Part shown: in pieces, positions 1 through 8,266 of the stretch
Numbering within the stretch: position 1 is the stretch's first letter
Layout of the letters: each line of letters begins with the position of its first letter
Origin: Flammeovirgaceae bacterium SG7u.111
Lineage (GTDB): Bacteria > Bacteroidota > Bacteroidia > Cytophagales > Flammeovirgaceae
NCBI GenBank assembly: GCA_034044135.1
Contig: CP139021.1
Span: 5,285,635-5,349,634, forward strand
Reading direction: 5' to 3'
DNA length: 64,000 nt
Position numbers and translations under genes: made by a program
The notes under the pieces: model-generated
Database searches by the model: none
What the model was told of the DNA's origin: nothing
What the model saw: only the letters and a program-made list of their open reading frames with translations

Positions 1-201
1 AAAGTTGTAGCCACCATAGAAACACCTAACAACCACCAAGGCATATTCCTACCCGAAAGAAAGAATTCTTGGGAACTGGATCCTGCTTTGCGGGAAACGA
101 CTAAACCAATAAAAAGTGAGATAATGAAAAAGGAAATAATTAAGACCCAATCGATAGTACTTAAAACCATGGAATTTGAATTAAAATGTGCTGTAGTGTA
201 G
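1..201 (+). CDS. C-terminal end of an unidentified protein (partial)
   Basis: The first frame is open from base 1 to a TAG at 199-201 and gives 66 residues. These include a stretch around ETPNNHQGIFLPERKNSWEL and a lysine/isoleucine-rich tail. The start lies outside the window. I do not recognise the family. The open frame and Bacteroidota-like residue usage suggest a real gene end, but chance cannot be excluded over this length. Confidence 0.4.
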   Translation, partial: KVVATIETPNNHQGIFLPERKNSWELDPALRETTKPIKSEIMKKEIIKTQSIVLKTMEFELKCAVV

Positions 202-485
202 TTTAAGAAGAAGGCATGTAGGTAAATTCATTTCGCAAACGTTATCATACAATTTCCCAAATTTGAATAAATCCCTTTAATATCAAAACAAATTGAAGGT
301 TTTAAAAACCTTATAGAGCTTTAAGCTATTAATATACAAGGCAAGGCTAGAAAAAAAGCACTTTCTTTGACCCAAGCATTCCTCCTTGGCTACGCTCTGG
401 GAACTGCTTTGTAGTTGAGCGAGCCTGATCGCCACTGATCAGTTTTGTTTTATAAAAACTAAGTGAAATTTAAAATTTAACACCT

Positions 486-1046
486 ATGGGTAAAACCAAT
501 ATCATTCTAGGAGATATAACCCAAGTAAAGGCTGAGGCTCTTGTAAATTCGATCAATACTCAGCTAATAGGCGGTGCTGGTTATGGTACTAATGGTAATA
601 TTATTCAGGCGGGAGGGGCTATTGTTCAGAGTGCGATACAGAAGTTGCGCATAAACTTGGGGACGCTAGAGCCAGGCAAAGCGGCAATTACCATAGCAGG
701 AAACCTTCCTGCCAATTACATCATCCACACGGTAGGCCCAGTTTGGAAAGATGGGGAAAACAAGGAGGAAATGGTACTGACCGATTGTTATGAAAACTGC
801 TTGCGCCTTGCAGTGGAGAAAAACATCAAAAAAATAGCCTTCCCAAATATCAGTACAGGCTCTTACAAATTTCCGAAGAGCATTGCGGCCGAAATTTCGG
901 TAGGTACTTGCGAGTGGTTTTTGAGACAAGAAGAAGGAAAAAAAATAGAAGAGATCATCCTCGTATGCCACAATGCTGAAAACTACGAGCTGTGCAATGC
1001 TGAGTTGGCAAAGATCAAAGCCAGAAAACAGCGTGTAGTTGGGTAG
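486..1046 (+). CDS. Divergent macro-domain protein (ADP-ribose binding/hydrolysis family)
   Basis: A single-domain protein of 186 residues. Macro-domain landmarks are the N-terminal GDIT (residues 9-12) followed by VNSIN (20-24, where the family has VNAAN), a glycine-rich loop GGAGYG (29-34), HTVGP, and the late loop NISTGSYKFP (family NISTGIYGFP). Relatives bind ADP-ribose, and many remove ADP-ribose or O-acetyl groups. The first loop is unusual: the MacroD-type GGGGVDGAIH, which supplies a catalytic aspartate, reads GGAGYGTNGNIIQ here, so that aspartate is missing and the loop is rearranged. Binding without hydrolysis, or a different substrate, is possible. The gene stands alone, followed by a shared terminator and a convergent permease gene. 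Confidence 0.85.
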   Translation: MGKTNIILGDITQVKAEALVNSINTQLIGGAGYGTNGNIIQAGGAIVQSAIQKLRINLGTLEPGKAAITIAGNLPANYIIHTVGPVWKDGENKEEMVLTDCYENCLRLAVEKNIKKIAFPNISTGSYKFPKSIAAEISVGTCEWFLRQEEGKKIEEIILVCHNAENYELCNAELAKIKARKQRVVG

Positions 1047-1062
1047 AATAACTATATCACAT

Positions 1063-1100
1063 AAAATGGGCTTGGGGAGAATTTCATAAGTCCATTTTTT
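1063..1100. terminator. Bidirectional terminator between macro gene and permease gene
   Basis: AAAATGGGCTT (1063-1073) pairs with AAGTCCATTTT (from 1088) with one G-U pair, followed by a T-run. It lies between two convergent genes. Confidence 0.65.
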
Positions 1101-1109
1101 ATCCCTGGA

Positions 1110-2207
1110 CTAGTCTTCGGGCACAGGCCGTACCGCTTCTTCCAAAGGTTTATCTTCGGTATTTAACCAAGCCACAAAAAGCTTGAAACCAATGGAGAGC
1201 ACAATAGCACCTGTAAACAACCCAATGAAACCTGAAAGCAAAAACCCTCCAACAACGCCCAAAAATATAACTATCATGGGCACAGGTGCTCCTTTTCCCA
1301 GCAACATAGGTTTCAAAAAATTATCTGACGCTCCGGCCACCAAGAGATACAACGTCCAGAGAGAGGCGGGTATAGGACCATAAATCGAAAATAAATACAC
1401 AATAACGGGAAGCACGACCACAAGAGCAGGTAGTTGTAAAATAGCCAAAATCAAAACCAGTAAAGCCCAAATCCCGGCGTAAGGAATCCCTGCTAGCAAA
1501 AAGCCAAGCCCTATCAAAAACGCTTGGATCACCGCAACTCCTAACACACCTTTCGTTACATTTCTGACTGTTTTTATTGACATATCGGCAAAATCATGCC
1601 CTCTTTCCCCAACAAGTTTCCTAAAAAATTTTCTACTAAATTCATCCGTACCCTGCGTTGCCAGAAGAACTCCCGAAATAATTGTTGCCAAAATAAACTG
1701 AAAAACACTTCCTCCCATGCTTACCGCACCTTGTAATACGGAAGCGGCAACAGTAGTAACCTGCTCTTGATACTTCAACACTATCGACTCTAAATTTTCA
1801 GAGGCTTGTTTCCAACTAGCGTAAAGTTCATCTCCTATCAATGGCCATTCCGCTACACTTTCATTTGGAGGGGGCACAGCCAATGTGCCGTTATCCAAGT
1901 TCGTCTTTAACTCATGTACCCCGCTTATTAGCGACTCTAAAAACAACCAGCTTGGCAACATGATAATGGACAGCCCTATAATAATATATACCGTCGCCGC
2001 TCTTTTGGGCTTATTTCCCAAGCGCTTATTAAGAAAGTCGTAAAGCGGCGCTGAGGCGATAGCCAAAATCACAGCCCAGACTATTACCCCTGAAAAAGGA
2101 AGTAAAATACCTAAGCACCAGGCTATTAACAAAAACAAAAAACCAAGTCTAATAACTACTTCAACCGTATTCTGGGTGAATTGAGTTAATTTTTGATTGT
2201 TTTCCAT
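1110..2207 (-). CDS. AI-2E family transporter (YdiK/PerM-like permease)
   Basis: A 365-residue inner-membrane protein of usual family length. It shows an N-terminal pair of hydrophobic helices (about 17-55), a third around 73-90, a soluble stretch of roughly 60 residues, and a C-terminal bundle with the hallmark segments FLIGLGFLLAGIPYAGIWALL and LGKGAPVPMIVIFLGVVGG. Members were named for autoinducer-2 export, but many have other or unknown substrates (some are Na+/H+ antiporters), so the substrate is not assigned. The ATG at 2207 begins a natural N-terminus directly before the first helix. No operon partner is evident. Confidence 0.9.
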   Translation of the reverse strand: MENNQKLTQFTQNTVEVVIRLGFLFLLIAWCLGILLPFSGVIVWAVILAIASAPLYDFLNKRLGNKPKRAATVYIIIGLSIIMLPSWLFLESLISGVHELKTNLDNGTLAVPPPNESVAEWPLIGDELYASWKQASENLESIVLKYQEQVTTVAASVLQGAVSMGGSVFQFILATIISGVLLATQGTDEFSRKFFRKLVGERGHDFADMSIKTVRNVTKGVLGVAVIQAFLIGLGFLLAGIPYAGIWALLVLILAILQLPALVVVLPVIVYLFSIYGPIPASLWTLYLLVAGASDNFLKPMLLGKGAPVPMIVIFLGVVGGFLLSGFIGLFTGAIVLSIGFKLFVAWLNTEDKPLEEAVRPVPED

Positions 2208-2263
2208 GAAAGGTTTTTGTGGTTCAAATCATCTTCTAAACTTCGCCTTTCAAGATACAAAAA

Positions 2264-2291
2264 AAGCTTTCTCATAACTACGAGAAAGCTT
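2264..2291 (-). terminator. Terminator downstream of the small lipoprotein gene
   Basis: A perfect 10-bp stem, AAGCTTTCTC (2264-2273) with GAGAAAGCTT (2282-2291). On the minus strand it is followed by a run of T, as expected for the end of the 2656-2318 transcript. Confidence 0.7.
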
Positions 2292-2317
2292 AAGTATTTT
2301 TTTCTAAACAGATAACA

Positions 2318-2656
2318 TCAATGCACCATTCCACATTCTTTGCACATTTTCCTTTTTCCTGGGGGACGTTTCTTTGGCTTTTTCTTATGCCCAAAATACA
2401 TAGCGTCATTATATTGAGGCTTTTTGGCTAGCCTTGCTTCCTTTCGCATTTGCCTTTTTGTTTTTGGTTTGAACTTCTTGGTAGTATTGGGGTTAAAGTC
2501 AACTTTTTTCTGTTTACCTGAAGCCTGAGGTTGTGCATTTCCTCTCGTGGAAGCCATATTTCCCGCTGTTTGGCTCTGAGGCTTCGAACAGCCTATCATT
2601 ATGAGCGCGAGAAACAATACAGACAAGAAGATTTTTGGTTTTAGCAAGATCGTCAT
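2318..2656 (-). CDS. Small basic lipoprotein of unknown function
   Basis: I place the start at the ATG ending at 2656 rather than at 2740, because it gives a clean lipoprotein signal: MTILLKPKIFLSVLFLAL followed by the lipobox IMIGC. The mature protein is about 90 residues, very rich in lysine, arginine and glutamine, and ends in a CKECG motif, so two cysteines are near the C-terminus. It follows the ABC ATPase gene on the same strand, with about 105 bases between the ATPase stop and this start, and may be co-transcribed. No known domain is recognised; the basic tail could bind an anionic surface or polymer, which is speculation. Confidence 0.7.
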   Translation of the reverse strand: MTILLKPKIFLSVLFLALIMIGCSKPQSQTAGNMASTRGNAQPQASGKQKKVDFNPNTTKKFKPKTKRQMRKEARLAKKPQYNDAMYFGHKKKPKKRPPGKRKMCKECGMVH

Positions 2657-2761
2657 ATTCAATGGGTTCAACTGTTTTTCTCCAACTACAAAAGAGTTTT
2701 CCTCTTTAACTATTTGTATTTTTAACAGGATTAAGACCAAAACCGTGCCTTTCCCATTTCT

Positions 2762-3454
2762 TTAGTTTTCCTCTTTTACCACTCCGTCTTTCATCACCAG
2801 TACCCTGTCTACCATTTCGTGCTGCTCCACCAGCGGATCGTGCGTGGTGATTACCAAGGTTTTCCCTTCAGCTTTGAGTTTCTGAAAAATGGTTAAAATT
2901 TCGACTGACATAGCCGAGTCGAGGTGGGCAGTCGGTTCATCGGCAAAAAACACTTCTGGAGAGGTAACCAATGCCCTGGCAATAGCAACTCGCTGCTGCT
3001 CCCCGCCTGAGAGCTTGCCCACATCGAAATGAAGTCGATGGCTCAAATTCACTTCTTCTGCTGCTTTTTCTACTTTTTTGTCAATTTGGCTAAAAGGCAA
3101 ACCTAGGGGCAAAAGCGGAACAGCAATATTTTTAGCTGTTGTAAAACCATTGATCAGGTTGAATTGCTGAAATACGACGCCTATATGTTTTTTCCTGAAT
3201 CTTGTAAGAAACTTTTCCGACCAACGGGAAACCTTTTCCCCGTTAAAAAAATACTCGCCTGAAGTAGGCTTTGCCAAGCAACTTAGCAAGGTGAGCAAGG
3301 TAGATTTTCCCGAGCCCGAAGGACCTTTCAATATCACACATTCTCCTTTGGCTATTTCCAAATCGACATTCACCACTGGGATAGCCTCGTTGATCTTCCC
3401 GAGATTGAAAACTTTACGAAGAGCTTTTGCTTCTATCACTGCTTCTTTTTCCAC
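2762..3454 (-). CDS. ABC transporter ATP-binding protein, LolD/MacB type
   Basis: A 230-residue cytosolic ATPase with every ABC motif: Walker A GPSGSGKST (44-52), Q-loop VFQQ (about 94-97), signature LSGGEQQ (148-154), Walker B VFFADEP (168-174) and H-loop His205. The short length and the FNLINGFTTAKNIAVPL segment place it with the LolD/MacB/FtsE-like ATPases that drive lipoprotein release or macrolide/peptide extrusion. Such ATPases normally sit beside a permease gene, but none is present on either side here. The small lipoprotein gene lies just downstream. Its membrane partner must be encoded elsewhere. Confidence 0.9.
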   Translation of the reverse strand: MEKEAVIEAKALRKVFNLGKINEAIPVVNVDLEIAKGECVILKGPSGSGKSTLLTLLSCLAKPTSGEYFFNGEKVSRWSEKFLTRFRKKHIGVVFQQFNLINGFTTAKNIAVPLLPLGLPFSQIDKKVEKAAEEVNLSHRLHFDVGKLSGGEQQRVAIARALVTSPEVFFADEPTAHLDSAMSVEILTIFQKLKAEGKTLVITTHDPLVEQHEMVDRVLVMKDGVVKEEN

Positions 3455-3507
3455 TTTTTTGGTACAAATATAGCCGATAATATTCCTTCTTGCCCGAAGG
3501 AGAAAGT

Positions 3508-3547
3508 AAAAAAGCCCACAGAGAAGGGCTCAATCTTCTGTGTGGGC
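3508..3547 (-). terminator. Rho-independent terminator
   Basis: A 13-base stem with one mismatch (3514-3526 with 3535-3547) and an 8-base loop. On the minus strand six T follow (3513-3508). It ends the transcript of the 3990-3592 gene and separates it from the ABC gene. Confidence 0.8.
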
Positions 3548-3591
3548 AATCTGCAAGTAATCTGGAAATATGAGGCAGGTACGGCTATTTA

Positions 3592-3990
3592 TTAAAACAA
3601 GCCCCAGCCATCATCAATATCTTTCTTTTTGTCAAAATCATTTATCCAATCAACAAAAAGCTTCCTAAAGTCTTCTATTTCATCCCTAAATACATCTATG
3701 AAATCAGGATCTGCCAATTCTTCTTCTTTGCAGATAGAAGTTTGTGCCAACAGGTCGCAAGCCGCCATTTTAATCACAACTGCATTTTGCATTTTAACAG
3801 AATATAAATTAGTGGCTTCTGTTCCAGCTATTTTGGCTCCTAACATGCAGGCATTTTCAAACATTGCATTTCTTACTCCCAGCACATCCTTATCGCGATC
3901 CATACGCTCAATGATGGCTTGGGTGATTCGTACAATTTCCATTGCTTTTTTGTAAACTGGCTGCTCTTTTGATCTAGAAGTTTGTTTCAT
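3592..3990 (-). CDS. Hypothetical helical protein (four-helix-bundle-like)
   Basis: A 132-residue protein with no signal peptide or membrane segment. It is predicted almost entirely alpha-helical: amphipathic stretches lie around 12-32, 38-60, 62-82 and 96-120, and the C-terminus is DDGWGLF. The pattern resembles the small four-helix-bundle proteins found next to or inside bacterial rRNA operons, but the match is by general character, not by a diagnostic motif. Monocistronic, with a strong terminator downstream. Confidence 0.65.
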   Translation of the reverse strand: MKQTSRSKEQPVYKKAMEIVRITQAIIERMDRDKDVLGVRNAMFENACMLGAKIAGTEATNLYSVKMQNAVVIKMAACDLLAQTSICKEEELADPDFIDVFRDEIEDFRKLFVDWINDFDKKKDIDDGWGLF

Positions 3991-4277
3991 AGGTATTGCT
4001 AGTATAATAATGTAATTACTTATCTAACCGTTTGTTTGATATTTATTACGCAAATAAAACTGATCTTTTAATATCATTTTATTTGAAAATGTAAGCCCTA
4101 GCTGTACATGTATATCAAAATTCTTTTTTTGTTGACTTTCATGACAGAATGTTACATACTATATTTACCTCTGTTTAGCCAACAATACTTAATCAATATT
4201 TATACGGAAAGAAATAACAATATCCCACAGAACAAAATCAACAACTCTTTATTTATTCATATGTACTCTTCCTTTTA

Positions 4278-6695
4278 TTATACTTCCTCCAGCAGCTTAT
4301 TAATTACCTTAGGTGTATTAATAGCTGTTTCGACATCTTTTTGAACTTTCACTTTAACCCTAAGCGCTTTTAGACCACTAACCCCCTGCAAAGACTCCAG
4401 CTCTAAAAACTCAATACCTTCCTCTAGCAACCCTTGTTTCTGCAAAAAGCGGATATAGCGTATAAATTCATTAGCCTCACTGTCGTGCGTATACACAATG
4501 GCGATCATATCAGGTTGTGTAAGCCTTTCCTCTGTGTTTTTGATATGAGCCTTGTCTATTCTTTTTTTCACTATTTCGTAGCGAATATTGTAAGCACCAT
4601 CTACATCAAATTGCTTTTCATCTTCCCTAAACCTGATAGAAATAGGGGCATTATTCACCAAAATAAGGTGGGTAGCAGACAAAGGCAAGGGCAAGTTTGG
4701 CTTCAGCTGGTTAGCAAGCTGCGCAATTTCCGCCGTCATTTTAAGCTGCCAAAGCCTTAAGTTTTGCAAATAGACATCATTGTATTTCCTATCTGGGACT
4801 ATGGTATCACCTATATAGATATTGTACTCTACTCCATCTGTTTTGTATTTTTCAAAATAGTGGGGAAATGCTTTTTGGATATCTACCTGTTGTTCTTCTA
4901 TATATTGAGAAACAGCATCGTTTATAGCAGTCAGGCTGTCTTCGAAGGCTTTTCTCTTCTTGTACACAAGCCCCAACTTAGGGTCGAGCGCATTGAAATA
5001 CCTATTATAATTCTCTACAGAAAGTTGACCTGACACTCTAAAATGGTTGAGCAAATCTTCAACTTCATTGCTGATAAACTGGAGAATAGTCAGTTCATCG
5101 CCCGAACCCATACCGGTGGAAATGCTTGCAATGCATTCATCTATCCTGAAAATAACCTCGTCTATGAGGTTCAGGTTTTCCTTACCATCTATGGTATTAA
5201 GTACGTTGCGAGCCAAGGTAAGCTGCTCGGTAAGGTCTGCCTGAATGGCTTTATTTCTTTCGGTAGAAGAACCCCTCACATCGGTCTGCCCATAAAGCGG
5301 ATGTACCTCGTCAAATACAATTTTCTCGCCTTCGGTCAACCTCCCGCCGTTCACCCTATCTTTATTTATCTTATTGAGAGCTGCTTGCGCAAACCTCCAC
5401 TCTACCGCAGGGTGAATAGCCGTATATTCTTCTTTTATAACTGCTTGCACTTTATTATCAAGCTCCTCTAGGCTTCGCTTGGCCGCCAATGAAAAAACGG
5501 GTAATATTTCTTTGAGGTAGATCATTGAAGTCGCACTCAACGCCCCAACATGTGGTGAACCTAGTTCCAAACCTCCTAAGCAAACCCCATCGTAGATCAA
5601 AGGAGCAACCATTACACTTTTTATCCCTTTTTTGAGCAATAGCTCTTCCACAGGCGAAGGCTTTTCGTATTTGGTAAGGTCTGGTACTACCTGAACCTCA
5701 TTGTGGCTCATCATGAGGTGGTAAATACAACCATCAAATGCACTTTCATCCACATCACCAGTACAAACCACTCCTTTGATATCTTCCTCACTTACTATAC
5801 TGTTCCAAATCTGAGGCATCATGGTTACCTGCTCCACTTGGCTACCTGAGTAGGAAACAATCCCAAAGCGGAGGTCCGGCTGGCTATACAGCTCCCTCAG
5901 TTTGGTTTCTAGGCGTTGGAAGTGCTCCCTCGAAATGATGGCATCTTTCTTCAATAAGTCGAACTTCAAAGATGAAAGCACCTCATTTTGAGTAACATCT
6001 ACCAACGAAAGCATCATAAAACCTTGAAATTCTACCAGGCCATGGGGCAAGTACTTATCCCAAATTTCTTTTTCCGTCAAATTCTCCGAAAGCAGCGTCA
6101 GCTCTTCTGGACTCAAGGCAGGTTTATCGCCTTTCAACACCACATTCATAAAGCGGCTATCGTAGTTTGCTTTGAAATAGCGGTTTAGCCCAGTGGACTT
6201 TTCCTTAAATTGAAATACCTTGCTCCCAAAGAAATCGACCTTTAGTCCATACAAGTTTTCCAAAATGAAAATGTTGGCATAAAGAAATTTATTTTTCTCC
6301 ATTTTGCCCATATCCTCATGAGCTATGCAAAAACCATTAGTGATGTTCGAAAAGTTTTTCTTCCATGCAGGAGTAGTATAAATAGGTTCCATCCTAAAAG
6401 GATGTACGATCGCCGATATATCTTTCTCTAAAGCAACGGGTGAAAACACGGCAGAGAAAACCATATCCAACAATTCTTTATCTAGACTTACTATATCTTT
6501 GTCTTCGATCTTCTTCTCAAAAATCCCACTCTTTCCTGCCTCCCGCAGGATGTAGTCTGCTACGATCACCTCGCTCTTATTCCCTTCTTTCTTTTTATTA
6601 TGCAAGTACTCTTTCAAGCACCTAAAACTCAAGCTCGCTTTATAATCAAAGAATACATTTCCCATATCAATCCTTTTTTGTATTAATTCTGTCAA
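4278..6695 (-). CDS. Large GAF-domain protein of unknown role
   Basis: An 805-residue, apparently cytosolic protein. Residues 1-245 form an N-terminal region I do not recognise. Residues about 250-405 look like a GAF sensor domain: ISREHFQRLETKLREL helix, the mid-domain VVPDL, then SVMVAPLIYDGVCLGGLELGS. Residues 405-600 are helical. The C-terminal part (about 640-800) contains a second folded region with IRYIRFLQKQGLL. No kinase, cyclase, GGDEF or DNA-binding output domain is visible. The likely start is the ATG at 6695, although a second ATG ten codons later (MGNVFF) is possible. It is divergent from hsp20 across a 646-bp region. Confidence 0.75.
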   Translation of the reverse strand: MTELIQKRIDMGNVFFDYKASLSFRCLKEYLHNKKKEGNKSEVIVADYILREAGKSGIFEKKIEDKDIVSLDKELLDMVFSAVFSPVALEKDISAIVHPFRMEPIYTTPAWKKNFSNITNGFCIAHEDMGKMEKNKFLYANIFILENLYGLKVDFFGSKVFQFKEKSTGLNRYFKANYDSRFMNVVLKGDKPALSPEELTLLSENLTEKEIWDKYLPHGLVEFQGFMMLSLVDVTQNEVLSSLKFDLLKKDAIISREHFQRLETKLRELYSQPDLRFGIVSYSGSQVEQVTMMPQIWNSIVSEEDIKGVVCTGDVDESAFDGCIYHLMMSHNEVQVVPDLTKYEKPSPVEELLLKKGIKSVMVAPLIYDGVCLGGLELGSPHVGALSATSMIYLKEILPVFSLAAKRSLEELDNKVQAVIKEEYTAIHPAVEWRFAQAALNKINKDRVNGGRLTEGEKIVFDEVHPLYGQTDVRGSSTERNKAIQADLTEQLTLARNVLNTIDGKENLNLIDEVIFRIDECIASISTGMGSGDELTILQFISNEVEDLLNHFRVSGQLSVENYNRYFNALDPKLGLVYKKRKAFEDSLTAINDAVSQYIEEQQVDIQKAFPHYFEKYKTDGVEYNIYIGDTIVPDRKYNDVYLQNLRLWQLKMTAEIAQLANQLKPNLPLPLSATHLILVNNAPISIRFREDEKQFDVDGAYNIRYEIVKKRIDKAHIKNTEERLTQPDMIAIVYTHDSEANEFIRYIRFLQKQGLLEEGIEFLELESLQGVSGLKALRVKVKVQKDVETAINTPKVINKLLEEV

Positions 6696-7250
6696 ATTCT
6701 TCAGTTTATCGAATTAGTTGTATTATATCAGTTTTGGGCAATTAAATTTCAGTCATCCTTCCTTCTCACCTATCCTTAAAAATAAACAATAATAACTAAA
6801 CCCCTCAGGAAGGCATTGGGTTGTAATAGTTTTTCAATGTGGAGTTATGATGGTTAGATAAAAAAACAATTCCATTTGTTATTGGAATTGTCTTACGGCT
6901 TTATCTTCCAAAGGTTTATTATTGGAATAATTACAAATATTTATTTCCGAAATTATTTTGCTTGTAAGTTTCCATAGTGAAGGTGTTTTGTAAGAACCTC
7001 AAAAGCATTATAATAATTCCTTTTTATTTTTTTTCTTTCCCTATTTTCATGAAAAACCCATTTTAAACCCTTATTGATGATTTATCTCCTCGTATGTAGC
7101 GATAATTCCTCAAATAAAAGTACTGTTATTTTTGCAGGCGAAAAAACAAAACACGCCATATTGACCGTATTGAATTTTAATTTTTGACATTATGTCATAT
7201 AAAAACAAGCCTTTTCTGCAATTATTTCAGTTTTTACATTAAAAAACCAA
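6696..7250. promoter_or_regulatory. Long divergent intergenic region (GAF gene / hsp20)
   Basis: AT-rich and without a convincing gene. It contains a perfect 8-bp inverted repeat, ACAATTCC (6866-6873) and GGAATTGT (6884-6891), and TTATTGGAAT occurs twice 40 bp apart (6879-6888 and 6919-6928). These could be binding sites for a regulator of either flanking gene; no known operator is recognised. Confidence 0.35.
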
Positions 7251-7266
7251 TTGGCACGAGTCTTGA
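7251..7266 (+). promoter_or_regulatory. Sigma-54-like promoter of hsp20
   Basis: TTGGCACGAGTCTTGA matches the RpoN -24/-12 consensus (TTGGCACG, 4 bases, TTGC). The GG doublet and the -12 doublet are exactly 10 bases apart. The only departure in the core is TTGA in place of TTGC. It lies 75 bases before the hsp20 start, giving a leader of about 65 bases. Confidence 0.5.
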
Positions 7267-7284
7267 AAAAATGATAATCGAACA

Positions 7285-7299
7285 CCGAGAAAATCTCGG
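7285..7299 (+). promoter_or_regulatory. Hairpin at the 5' end of the hsp20 leader
   Basis: CCGAGA-AAA-TCTCGG is a perfect 6-bp stem with a three-base loop. It begins within about 10 bases of the start site predicted from the sigma-54-like promoter. It could stabilise the mRNA 5' end; nothing shows pairing to the start codon, so it is not called a thermosensor. Confidence 0.35.
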
Positions 7300-7341
7300 C
7301 AAGATATTTTAAGATTGTATAACTAAAATTTAAGAAAAGCT

Positions 7342-7776
7342 ATGACACTTGTAAAATGGAATGATCGCAAAAACGAAGTTTATCCAACATTCTCAAACCT
7401 ATTTGATAGTTTCTTTGGAGACATTGGAAATGTAACCGGTAACGACTGGCACAGAACAGTTCCAGCCGTGAATGTGAAAGAAAACGAAAATGCATATGAA
7501 CTAGAAGTTGCAGCCCCAGGCTTGAAGCGCGACGACTTTGAAATTAACTTGGACAACGATGTATTGACTATTTCTTCATCTAGCAAGAACGAGACAGAAG
7601 AGTCTAACGAGAAATACAACCGCAAGGAATTTAGCTTCACTTCTTTCAAACGTTCATTTACATTGCCTAAGACCGTATCTGGAGAGAACATCTCTGCTAA
7701 ATATACAGATGGTTTGTTGAAACTTTCCATCCCTAAAAAAGAAGAAGTAAAACCAAGAAGCATCAAAATATCATAA
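7342..7776 (+). CDS. Small heat-shock protein, Hsp20/alpha-crystallin family
   Basis: 144 residues, typical family length. The alpha-crystallin domain spans about 40-144: VPAVNVKENENAYELEVAAPGL, then FEINLDNDVLTISS, and the strand FKRSFTLPKTV ahead of the GLLKLSIPK motif (consensus GxLxxxxPK). The protein ends KPRSIKIS, the short C-terminal tail with an IXI-type anchor used in oligomerisation. It acts as an ATP-independent holdase for unfolding cytosolic proteins. Monocistronic, with a sigma-54-like promoter upstream and a strong terminator downstream. HtrA follows on the same strand, giving a proteostasis pair. Confidence 0.95.
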   Translation: MTLVKWNDRKNEVYPTFSNLFDSFFGDIGNVTGNDWHRTVPAVNVKENENAYELEVAAPGLKRDDFEINLDNDVLTISSSSKNETEESNEKYNRKEFSFTSFKRSFTLPKTVSGENISAKYTDGLLKLSIPKKEEVKPRSIKIS

Positions 7777-7783
7777 TGCAAAA

Positions 7784-7808
7784 GGGAGGGCCAATCCCTC
7801 CCCTTTTT
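7784..7808 (+). terminator. hsp20 terminator
   Basis: GGGAGGG (7784-7790), loop CCAAT, CCCTCCC (7796-7802), then TTTTT (7804-7808). Eight bases after the stop codon. Confidence 0.9.
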
Positions 7809-8051
7809 ACCTTTTTTCATACAAAAACCAACTACGCTACATGCTAAAAATGTAGAAATTAACCCAAAGAAGAAATCAACCTAAGGCAAAGCTTATGGAG
7901 GTATCGTTCGGTGGAAACATTTAATCATAACTCAGCTTAACCTAGTAACAAAAGCACAAGCCACCAAATGATAGTACTTTGTTCTTAGCAAGCATAAATG
8001 ACAGCGTTTGACATGGATAGGCTAGAGCCTTTCAAGTTTAACAAGTCGAAT

Positions 8052-8107
8052 AACCAATAAAAAGTAGCGCTAGTCACCTCCCTGACTTTGTGCTACTTTT
8101 ATTGGTT
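8052..8107. repeat. Long inverted repeat between hsp20 and htrA
   Basis: AACCAATAAAAAGTAGC (8052-8068) and GCTACTTTTATTGGTT (8092-8107) are inverted copies differing by one bulged A, with a 23-base loop. There is no T-run at either end. The rest of the 7809-8266 gap shows no gene. It may be a processing or insulation hairpin upstream of htrA, or a remnant of a small mobile element. Confidence 0.5.
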
Positions 8108-8266
8108 TGAGAAAAGAAGATAATTCTAAAAAAGAGTTAAAAACAGGGTTAAATTCTGTTAAAAGCCGATTTTAGCCTATCCCCAACTTCATATTTGCGT
8201 AAGTACATCAGCAAACGATGCTAGTGAAAGCATTCAAATAAGATAAACAAAAACTAAAATATTACC

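Noticed and set aside
360-450. Short hairpins (CCAAG/CTTGG, CTGATC/GATCAG) before the macro gene
   Set aside because: Stems of five and six bases are expected by chance in a region of this size.
4108-4344. 78-residue frame beginning MYIKILFLLTFMTECYILYLPLF
   Set aside because: Hydrophobic only because the DNA is T-rich; it overlaps the end of the well-supported GAF gene on the other strand and has no family features.
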